Shown: in pieces, positions 55,200 through 64,000 of the stretch
How positions within the stretch are numbered: the stretch's first letter is position 1
Layout of the letters: every line of letters begins with the position of its first letter
Origin: Buddleja alternifolia
Taxonomy: Eukaryota > Streptophyta > Magnoliopsida > Lamiales > Scrophulariaceae
DNA: 64,000 nt
Assembly (NCBI GenBank): GCA_019426215.1
Contig: CM033402.1
Span: 5,332,001-5,396,000 of the forward strand
Direction of reading: 5' to 3'
Translations under genes and position numbers: made by a program
The notes under the pieces: model-generated
Told to the model about the DNA's origin: nothing
The model's input: the letters and a program-made list of their open reading frames with translations, nothing else
The model's database searches: none

Positions 55200-55870
55200 A
55201 ACACAAAACTTCAACCACCATGAGACAGCCACCATTGTCGGCATCAACCACCAAACGCGCCGCCGTCTCCAACCGCGACGATACTGCTCCGGTGAATCAA
55301 CCTCCACCGGCGGCGAAACCAGACGCGCCGCCGCGCTCTAAACAAACTTCCACATAGAAACCGGCGGTCACATCAAAACGCGACGCCGTTGCTACCCCGC
55401 CGAAACGGGAGGAGAAATCGCATCCAACTGCCGCGAACCCACCCCCGGTCGTGACTCTCTCTTCCAATCCGATCGTCACACGATCAGATCTGGCCGCCGC
55501 GATTTCACCTCAGCTTCAGTTCCGCCGGTCTCTCTTTAAGATCTGACCGCCCACTTTTGTTCCACCGCCACCAACCGCGACAAAGTCACCAACAGCGCCG
55601 CCGTGTGCTACACCGTCGGAACCGGCGCCAAAATCAAACCAAACCGCCGCGAGCCATTGGCCACCAGATCCGATGCCGTCGGGCGCACCACCGCCGAGAA
55701 GCTCCGCCGACGCCGCGCGTGACCGACCGCCACACATCAAAAATGCCGCCTCTCCACACACCATCGCCGCGACTCCACAACAGCCGCGCCGCCGGTTTCT
55801 CCTTCCAAACCGACCAGATCTGAAGCCGAGGAGCTCCATTGACGTCATCCACCACCTCCTCAAAAATTGA
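55200..55870. other. G/C-rich block of unknown origin in the Athila-like element
   Basis: 670 bp far richer in G/C than anything around it, full of CCGCCG and CGCCGC words. It can be read in several frames on both strands. The plus strand has a 45-codon Pro/Ala-rich frame (55220-55357) starting MRQPPLSAS. No domain is recognised. It could be captured host exon DNA or an element-specific spacer. Confidence 0.5.
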
Positions 55871-57160
55871 AGCCAACTTCTCCAAACGCACAACCACCAC
55901 TGCTATGCCGCCAGCAACTGCCAATTCCGGGTCTTCTTCGACGAAATTTTTTGGGTCAATTTCTTCGAGCCCAAATACAAATCAGTCACAACTGGATTGA
56001 TCTCGGGTTCACACATCTACCATCAGGGGAGTCCCGTTCCTTTACCTCCATATTTTTCTTATTATTCCTCTTATGCTTTATTTTTTTATACATTGAGGAC
56101 AATGCATGAAATAAGTGTGGGGGAGGGGTTAAATCTTTTGTCGTGATGTGTGTATAATTCTCTTAGTATACAACGAGTTAAGTTAGTGTAATTTTTTTTC
56201 GAAATATCAATTCTTTTGATTTGAGAAATTTGATGAAATTCATGAGAGAAGTCAAGCATGCTTATATTGTTACAATTGTTGAAGTACATGCTTCTTTGAG
56301 AAATTTACGGAAGTTTGTAATTTGGAATAATTGTGTATGTGATATTTGACTCGCAAAGTTCGTTGATATTTTCTTAGGTATTAATTTTAGTGAAATTAAA
56401 TTGATGATGAGTTGAAAATATGGTATTAAGACCCTATGAAGTAATTTGTGCTGAAAATGTGTATGATATAACCTCTTGTAGTGCCTGGGCTAACTACACT
56501 GAAGGGATTAAGCCTGAGGAGTTTTCAAGCTTGGTAACCTAAGGCCAACTGGTCTGGGATCTATCGGCCCAAACCTGCTACTGGTTAGTATCCTGATAGG
56601 GCTATAAGAGGGTATCAAATGATAAATGATAAACTTGTTGAGTAACCGGGTGCATTCATGACCAATGTTTGTATTCGCGTCAAAAGACAAGTAATTGCAT
56701 AAAGTAAATAAAAGTATGATATTGGTGCTAAATTGGTTATAAAATGCTTGAGGAGATAGAAATGGATAATGCGAGTTGAATGTTGTATACGGGATTTTGC
56801 AGTCATGGATTTTTGTGAATTTTTGAAGAGTATGTATGGATACGAAAGTTATAGTTGAGGCATGAATGATATCTTTAAAGACTTTTGTTAGAATTTTTGA
56901 TGATAAGGGTTGATGTTTGGAAAAATAAGTTTCTTCAACTTGCTTGTTGTACACTGAGAGATCGATTTTGTGGGTATATCATCTGCAAACCCTCACGAGA
57001 CACAACTCGTCCACTAGGGTAACCTAGGGGTTTAAAGGCTTGTTGCATACGCTAAATGCAATCGTGATACCTACGAAAGTGGTTAGTTTTAGTTGTTTTG
57101 TTATTTTTCTTTTTCTAGATTTTTGAGTCTTTTGTCTTTGCACGAGGACGTGCAATAGTT
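55871..57160. other. Noncoding 3' part of the Athila-like element
   Basis: Includes an internal purine tract (gtgtgggggaggggtt, ~56119) after ttgaggacaatgcatgaaat, a block common in Athila/Tat internal regions. No protein recognised. Confidence 0.6.
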
Positions 57161-57174
57161 AAAGTGTGGGGGAA
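57161..57174 (+). other. Polypurine tract
   Basis: aaagtgtgggggaa lies directly before the 3' LTR; it primes plus-strand synthesis in this class of element. Confidence 0.75.
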
Positions 57175-57176
57175 TT

Positions 57177-58393
57177 TGTTAGTGTGCATTTTATGCATAT
57201 TTTACATATATTTCCTTTATTCTTTTATTAGTATTTGAGTTTAAATTATAGATATTTATTACGATTTTTATTTTGATAGGTGAAATTTGAAAGAAGAAGA
57301 AATGAAGAAAAAGATGGAGAAAAAGAAGAAAAAGAAGAAGACACATGAAGTTGTAGGAGTCTTCCCATCTTGTAGGAGCTTTCCTATTTCTTTTAAGAGT
57401 CTTATTAGTATTTTATTCTAGTAAGTAATTATTTTCCTTCTTCCATTAGAATAGAGTTTTATTTAGTTAGGAGTCTTTTGGCTAGGCATATATAATTAGA
57501 TATTGCTGGAATTTTATTCCTCTTCGAGACATTAATCACTATTCACGTTTTGTACATGGAGAGGAGAAGAAAATTCTGCGTTTTTATTTCTTTCAAGATG
57601 TATTGCTAAAAACTCAAGTTCTAGCCAAGGATTATTGAAGTTTTGATTCTACAAAAGTTGTGAGATCTAATTTATATTTATTCCTTCTTTGTTCTTGAGT
57701 ATTTGCATATTTTCTGTGTTTGTTGAAATTATTATTTTGATTAATTAAATAATAAGGGCCCGTTATTTGATTGTCGGAATAGTAAATAGCCATTTAGAAT
57801 CCCAAATCCGTAATTGTTTGGTCAATTCTAATATTTGTGGCAGTTAATAACATTGATTATGGACAAGTTTTCGATTGTTGTTATGGGAATATATGATCTA
57901 ATCTAAATGAACCGAGCTTGCGAGTTTGTTGGTTCTCTATTTCTTAATGCTATTGTTAAATTAAATCCTAAGAGCTTATTTAGGGTTGTTTAATCAATAA
58001 GAGAAATAACCAAAGAGCTTATTTTGGTTATCGATAAATTAAGGAGAAACTAGGTTGTTAGAGTTTGTTAATAACTATAGCCAATTTATTCATGAATATT
58101 GAATTATCTTTGCATCAAGGATCAACTATTTGAATCAAAACGGAAATAACTCCTTAGGCTAGAATCTCACCATCTATTGATTTATTCTACTTGTTTAATT
58201 TTGCATCTCTTGATTTTAATAATTTTTGTTATTTAGTTTAATTTTAGTTTAATCGATTATTAAAAAACCCCCTTTTATTTTATTCGTTTATTTGAGAAAT
58301 AATCTGAACCAATCCCTGTGGATTCGACCCTGCTCATCGCTATCTACAAATTTAGGAGTAGGAATTATTTTTGTTTGGATTCGACACCCATCA
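57177..58393 (+). repeat. 3' LTR of the Athila-like element (1217 bp)
   Basis: Same ends as the 5' LTR. It keeps the bases missing from that copy and is therefore closer to the ancestral length. Confidence 0.93.
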
Positions 58394-60062
58394 ATTGGAC
58401 CAAACTGCTGGTGACTGAAAGGACCTATGACTTAAAACTAAAACTTAGTTATATTTGATTCTCTCATAACATGTATATGCACACACGAACGCATATATAA
58501 TGTACTTGTGCTGTTCAATTCTTGATAAGAAAGTAATCATTTGGTGATTTAGGAACAAATCACTCTCTTGTGGAGAACCGGCGCACTCATCACATTTTAA
58601 TGGGTCATCTCTAAAGAGTTATATACTTCTAGATAGCATGTTATTCAAGATGGCTTGTTACTACATTGGCTTGACATTTGTACACACATCAGGTATACGT
58701 GACTAGCATTGCATCTTTAAAGAGCTTCAGATCCATGGGATAATTGAGGAGAAATTCCATATGCATTGCTTCTTGCTGTGAGTGCTTTATTTATTAGTTT
58801 ATCTCATTCTGCAATATTCAGTGTCATTGTAATTCATGTGGACCTGATGACATCATAAATGCAATCCACATAAATTTTTGAACATGCTTATGTGATTTTA
58901 TGGTTCAAATTGCTTGCAATTGAAATAATCATGGAAAAGGTTATTTGGTCATGAAAATTATTCTATCGTGGATACCAATTGTTCATGGTTGGTTCAGACG
59001 AAGCAGTCCTGGATATGTTCTACTAAACGGTTTTGGATATGATCTACGAAGCTGTCCTAAATATGTTCATGTCAGGTGGTCTTGGATATGTTCTTTCAAA
59101 GCGGTCTTGATTCGGTCTGGGCACGGGGCTAAACGGTTCGCGGGGCACGCTGGGGTAGCATTGGGCTGCCAGTAGAGGCTTCGTCGTTCAGTGCCCACTT
59201 AGGGGTCCTTTCACGGTCGAGATGGAGGTTTCTACGGCTGTGATCGGCGCCGCCATGTACCTAGGCATGGCCATTTCAATGCGGTCCGCGGGGTCGCTCC
59301 CTGCAAATGGAGGATAATGTAGTAAATGTTCGATTGTGATGGGAGTCACAAGGTGGTTGATCTGATGCTTCTGATTTATTCCTGGTAGACCTGACTGATC
59401 ATAGGCTTCGTATGTTCAATATGATACGGCTCTCGCTTGATCTGATCTTCACAGGCTGCCTATTCTATATGATATGGCCCTCGCTTGTTTCGGTCTTTAC
59501 ACGCTTCATTTGGTTATTCATAATATGGTCTTCAAACTCATATCACTTGAATTGATTTTTAGAAGCTTCTCGTTCGTATATACACATAATTGTTTGATTG
59601 AATTATTTAACAGTTATCAATGTCACGCTTGTATGAATCATGCATCACGAGAATAGTATTAGATACATGCATAACCCCACACATGCACACACCGGCGCTC
59701 ACTGGGCTTAGTAGCTTATCACTCGTGTTCCCCCCTTCCCCAGGATAAGATGGAGTAGATGGAGCAGTGACTGATCTTCGAGAGTGATGTTCCAGAACAA
59801 CTAGAGTGCAAACTCATCGTAGTAAAGAGGTCTTGAACTACCGACCCTAAAGGGATCCGAAGAGGTTACGAGGAGTATCAGCTAACTAGATCAATAAAAT
59901 GAAATGTCGTATCCTGTTTCGCTAGTGGTTTTGTCCTTTCAAGTAGTAGAACTTTGAACCACATTATTGGAATGTTGAATTTGTTTAAAAATGATTTATA
60001 TGAGTTGAATTTTTTTTACTTAGTTATAATAGCAGACAGGTGATACAGGGCGTCACAATTAG

Positions 60063-61227
60063 AATATTTGAAATATCCAAATGAAATATTGGTAAGTCTT
60101 ACTGGATGTGAAAGTGAAACCCACGTTAGAAGCTGGTTGCCCATATATTGTTAATTAGTTGAAATTCTTCAAAATGTCTATAATTTTATGAGCTAAAAAA
60201 CATCGATCCTTCAAGAAGATTATAATTATTGTTGTCTATAGTTTCCACCTCTTGATCAACTGGATAAACTCGTTATTCTCTAATTGTCTTCTCCGTCGGA
60301 TCTTGTGGTTCTCAAGTGGATTCGCATAAAACTCAATTATCCAACTACAAGAACAATGAAAAATATAATAATTTAATTTAATTTTTCTAAAGAAGTGTAA
60401 GAAAAGCAACGAAAGAAAAATGTTATTTAATAGAGTGAATTAGAGTTTTTAACTTCATCATCTGGGAAAATTACATATAAACCCCCCGTGTTATCGTTTT
60501 TTTGCTGAAAACCCCCTTATGTTAATTTTTTTGCACGAAACCCCCTTGTGTCAGTCTAAATCTGCACACTCTCCCCCTGTCGTTAATTTGCAGATAAAAA
60601 TCCTAACGCCATCAACTTTTGGGTTGAAATGACTGTTATGTAAGGTTTGATTTAGGGTTAAATGCACTTTTCACCTCTACATTTGTCTCTTGTACCATTT
60701 ACCCCCAACACAATTGAATTTAGTAATATTCTTTTTCCTTTATGGTTTCATTAATTTTCTTTTGATTTTAGTTCCAATCATCTTTTTTTTTCTTAAAAGT
60801 TCATATTTCTTTTCCAAAAATTAAAAAACAAAATAAAAAAATTCAGAAAAATAATTTTGTATAGAAAATAATCAAAAAAATAAATATAAAATAAAATAGT
60901 CCGAAGATGGAGGATAAAAATCAGTAATATATTTTCTTTTTTCTATTTCCTCTTCCTGATTTTTTCTAAATCCAAAAAGAATCATTAAAATATTGAAAAT
61001 ATTTGAAAAATAAAAAACGAAAAAATCATAACAATAAAAATGGGCGAATTGCAATTTACCTCCCTGTGAAATCTTGAAAATGCAAAAAAAATCCCGTGAA
61101 AAAACAAAAGGCAACCTAACCCCTGTGGAAAAAAGAATAAAACATACTGCCTCCCTAACCGTATTGGACCTAGATTTAGCATTAGAAAGACCAAAATACC
61201 CTTACTTTCTTAAAGTATTTACAGAAT
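60063..61227. other. Gene-free DNA with MITE-like arms
   Basis: First ~60 bp belong to Helitron B. The stretch 60471-60650 (gggaaaattacatataaacc...) resembles the arms of the small MITE family of this window, as does 61041-61205 (gggcgaattgcaatttacct). No matching right arm was found for either, so they may be half elements. Confidence 0.4.
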
Positions 61228-64000
61228 AATTTTTTTGTCTAACCGAGGAGTGCTCCGCCGTCTTACTCAACAAATTGCCTCGCAAGCTCAAGGACCCCCG
61301 GGAGCCTTACCATACCATGCACTATTGGTCATCTCACTTTTGACAAGGTGCTATGCGATTCGGGGCAAGTATCAATCTTCTTCCCTATTCTATCTTCAAG
61401 AAGCTCGGTCTTGGACGCCCAAACCTACATCAATATCATTGCAATTGGCGGACCGTTCAATTAAGCACCCCCGAGGGCATCATTGAAGATGTAATTGGCA
61501 AGTGGACAAATTCTACTTCCCGGTAGATTTCGTGGTGCTCGACATGGAAGAGGATGTAGAAGTACCGTTGATTCTAGGGAGACCCTTCCTTGCTACGGGT
61601 AAGGCAATCATAGACGTCGCCAATGGTAAGCTAACTCTTCATGTGGGTGATGAGAAGGTTATATTTGACGTATTCAAAGTGCTTAAACATCCATATGATA
61701 ATGATTCATGTTTACGCATCGATGCATTTGACACTTTGATTGGTGAGACATTTCAGGAACACATGTAGATGACCCGCTAGAGGCATGCCTTTTGCAATCC
61801 ATGGATGTCGATTCGCAATTGAGGAGAAGTTGGAAATCGTGTGTGAATTAGAAAAGCAACCTCCTTACCTCGTTATGGGGGTTAAAAGTTAGAGCGATCG
61901 CTCTCGGCTCCTCCTCGCCCTTCCATTGAAGAGGCCCCTATCCTTGAGCTTAAACCGTGCCTTACATTTGAAATATGTGTTTTTAAATGATAATAAGACA
62001 TTGCCCTTAATTGTCTCATCTTCTTTGACAGGGGCACAAGAGACCAACTCGTGGGAGTGTTGAAGGCCAACAAAAGCTTTCGGGTGGGCAATTGCGGACA
62101 TTAAAGGCATTAGCCCGGCTATATGCATGCATAAGATCCTAATGGAGGACTCCACCAAGCCACATCAACACACAAAGGAGGTCTAACCCACAAATCCAAG
62201 AGGTAGTAAAGAAAGAGGTCATTAAGTTACTCGACGCAGGTATAATCTACCCTATCTCTGATAGTGCATGGATAAGTCCTACTCATGTGGTTCCTAAGAA
62301 AGGAGGCATAACTGTGATTAAAAATGCAAACAATGTATTGATTCCCACACGTATGCTCACCGGGTGGCGAGTATGCATAGATTATCGTAAGTTGAATGAT
62401 GCCACCCGTAAAGACCATTTTCCCCTCCCTTTCATCGACCAAATGCTTGAAAGGTTAGCTGGGCACGATTTTTATTGTTTTCTAGATGGATACTCCGGCT
62501 ATAATCAAATTGCCATAGATCACGAGGACCAAGAGAAAACCACTTTCACTTGTCCCTATGGTACGTTTGCTTATAGACGGATGCCATTTGGATTGTGCAA
62601 TGCCCCGACCACCTTTCAAAGGTGCATGATGGCCATTTTCCATGACATGGTTGAGGAGTTCCTTGAGATTTTTATGGACGATTTTTCTGTTTTTGGAACA
62701 TCCTTTGATACATGTCTAGATCATTTGACTCGTGTTTTACAACGTTGTGAGGAAACCAATCTTGTTTTAAATTGGGAGAAGTGCCATTTCATGGTACAGG
62801 AAGGGAATGTGCTAGGTCACAAGGTCTCTCATAGAGGGATTGAAGTAGACCGAGCCAAGATTGAGGTCATTGAGAAACTTCCCCCTCCTATCTCGGTTAA
62901 GGCCGTGAGGAGTTTCCTTGGGCATGCCGGTTTTTATAGGCGGTTTATTTTGAATTTTTCCAAAATTGCAAAACCATTGTCTAACTTGCTCATTAAAGAT
63001 GCACCCTTTGATTTCGACTCTACTTGTATGCAGGCATTCCTAATTTTGAAGGTGCGATTGATATCCGCCCCTATCATGGCACCGCCCGATTGGAGCTTAC
63101 CATTCGAATTGATGTGTGATGCTAGTGACACCGCCGTGAGGGCGGTATTGGGCCAACGAAAGGGAAAGGTATTTCAAACAATTTACTATGCTAGTAAAAC
63201 TCTTAATGAGGCGCAAATGAATTACGCAACCACCGAAAAAGAGTTACTAGCTATAGTATTTGCATTTGATAAATTCCACTCCTATCTCGTTTTGAACAAG
63301 GTGATTGTGTACACCGATCACTCCGCCCTTAAGTATTTACTTGCTAAAAAGGATGCCAAACCTAGACTTATTCGGTGGATTTTGCTTCTTCAAGAATTTG
63401 ACATAGAAATCAAGGATAAGAAAGGAGTGGAAAATGTGGTTGCCGACCATTTATCTAGAATAGAGACCCCTACCCCCGAGTGCATGCATGATAAACCAAT
63501 TTGTGAGGAGTTTCCCGATGAGCAATTGTATGCTATACTTCATAACGATACTCCTTGGTATGCCAATTTTGCAAATTATCTTGTCACGGGAGTTCTTCCT
63601 CCGGATATCACTTTTCATCAAAAGAAGAAATTCTTATTTGATGTGAAGCAATATTTGTGGGATGAACCATATTTATTTAAGATTTGTGCAGATGGCATCA
63701 TTCGAAGATGTATTCCCGAGGAGGAAATAGCATCGGTTCTAGCTCATTGCCATGACATGTCGGTAGGTGGCCATTTCGGGCCTTCTAAAACAGTGGCTAA
63801 GGTACTCCAATCAGGTTTCTTTTGGCCCACACTCTCTAAAGATGCATTTTTGCATGTCCAATCTTGTGATAGGTGCCAACGCACGGGTAATATCTCTAAA
63901 AGACATGAAATGCCTTTGAATAGCATGCTTGAGTGTGAGTTATTTGATGTTTGGGGTATTGATTTCATGGGACCCTTCCCGAGTTCTTGTTCCAATAAGT
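61228..64000 (+). pseudogene. Ty3/gypsy (Athila/Tat-type) pol, 5'-truncated and running off the window
   Basis: Protease region 61228-61768 (PLILGRPFLATGKAIIDVANG), with several frameshifts; in the Asp motif (CDSG) the frame is broken near 61355. Stops and a frame change separate it from reverse transcriptase near 62175. From 62143 to 64000 there is one open frame of 619 codons. Reverse transcriptase has [23 protein letters not shown] and FMDDF (~62671). RNase H has [20 protein letters not shown] and YTDHSAL. Integrase has the HHCC zinc finger (H..GGHFG...CDRCQ) and [12 protein letters not shown], the first catalytic Asp, at the window edge. There is no 5' LTR or gag upstream, so this copy is damaged. 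The long open frame still argues for moderate age. Confidence 0.88.

Larger units (their letters stand above)
51293..58393 (+). mobile_element. Athila-like non-autonomous LTR retrotransposon, 7.1 kb
   Basis: The 5-bp target duplication attgg lies at 51288-51292 and 58394-58398. The LTRs begin TGTTAGTGTGCATTTTATGC and end TTCGACACCCATCA. A primer site of the tRNA-Asp type (Athila/Tat) follows the 5' LTR, and a polypurine tract precedes the 3' LTR. The internal region has gag-protease but no reverse transcriptase, RNase H or integrase; in their place are a spacer, a hairpin, a G/C-rich block and noncoding DNA. It must therefore have moved with enzymes supplied by a relative. It is inserted in the solo LTR. 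Confidence 0.93.
41381..60057 (+). mobile_element. Solo LTR (chromovirus Tekay/Del-like), ~2.95 kb, split by two later insertions
   Basis: It starts TGTAATGCCCC at 41381 and ends GGGCGTCACA at 60057, an inverted TG...CA end pair typical of long Tekay/Del LTRs. The 5-bp target duplication attag lies at 41376-41380 and 60058-60062. Its own sequence is 41381-41973, 50590-51292 and 58399-60057. No primer site, gag or pol belongs to it, and no second LTR is seen; hence a solo LTR. Short repeats of a tcttggatatgttct-like word occur at 58990-59115. The lineage is inferred from the end sequence only. Confidence 0.72.
36975..60120 (+). mobile_element. Older Helitron B, split by Helitron C and the solo LTR (3' end not seen)
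   Basis: Its 5' tip TCTATATCTATATCTA (36975-36990) continues at 41295 as ttatactaaaaatgtggata, and again at 60063 as gaatatttgaaatatccaaa after the inserted solo LTR. The joined order of blocks matches Helitron A (34950-35053, 36142 onward). The 3' end was not found; the right coordinate is only the end of recognisable similarity. Confidence 0.5.

Noticed and set aside
55059..55924. Gly/Ala/Arg-rich frames on both strands, up to 125 codons
   Set aside because: G/C-rich DNA lacks stops by composition. No frame shows domains or a preferred strand, so I list the block as unknown rather than as a gene.
41381..60057. A complete LTR retrotransposon of 18.7 kb
   Set aside because: After removal of the two nested elements only ~2.95 kb remains, with no primer site, gag, pol or second LTR of its own.

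Overview
The window is nuclear DNA of a flowering plant, most likely a eudicot. It is AT-rich, its genes have GT-AG introns, and it is packed with plant-type transposons. There is no rRNA, tRNA, CRISPR or prokaryotic signal. Only two ordinary host genes are visible. One is the 3' end of a ubiquitin-specific protease (1-985, UBP24-like). The other is a complete nine-exon hexokinase-like gene (14300-19619; 511 codons, intact splice sites, N-terminal membrane anchor), probably of the HKL1 group.

From 986 to 13.9 kb lies gene-free DNA with a triplicated 157-bp repeat, an LTR fragment, a LINE tail, SINE-like pieces and several MITEs. The target-site duplications (TSDs) can be read directly: TAA for a PIF/Harbinger-type MITE, 8 bp for an hAT-type MITE. 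Three MULE-like inverted-repeat elements follow the hexokinase gene (19964-21449, 21581-22645, 24239-24670), each with 9-10 bp TSDs.

From 24.7 to 60 kb is a Russian-doll nest. A 10.2-kb MULE (24706-34949, 9-bp TSD) sits in the 5' tip of a Helitron. It carries a decayed MURA-type transposase gene, a plant-mobile-domain (PMD) gene with one nonsense codon, and between them two divergently transcribed, mutually homologous small genes that I cannot match to a known family. Its ends are arrays of short palindromes with an ACGCCATT/AATGGCGT core. Next come a 5'-truncated LINE with a 23-bp TSD and an RPA-type Helitron (36992-41294) holding a receptor-kinase gene scrap. After that is what looks like a ~3-kb solo LTR (41381-60057, TSD attag), itself split by two insertions. 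The first is an 8.6-kb MULE (41974-50579, perfect 10-bp TSD) with an apparently intact 745-codon FAR1-type transposase gene facing a decayed Ulp1-like peptidase gene. The second is a 7.1-kb Athila-like LTR element (51293-58393, TSD attgg) that has gag-protease but no reverse transcriptase. From about 61.2 kb a degraded Ty3/gypsy pol runs off the window, with an open frame from reverse transcriptase into integrase.

The most unusual observations are: the four-gene PMD-MULE with its paired small genes and mirrored intergenic promoter; its palindrome-array termini; and the FAR1/Ulp1 MULE, whose introns and spacers are studded with an ACTGTATAAT motif. That motif follows the sense strand of each gene over most of its range. 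Exon boundaries were placed by eye from splice signals and reading frame. No homology search or transcript data were available.
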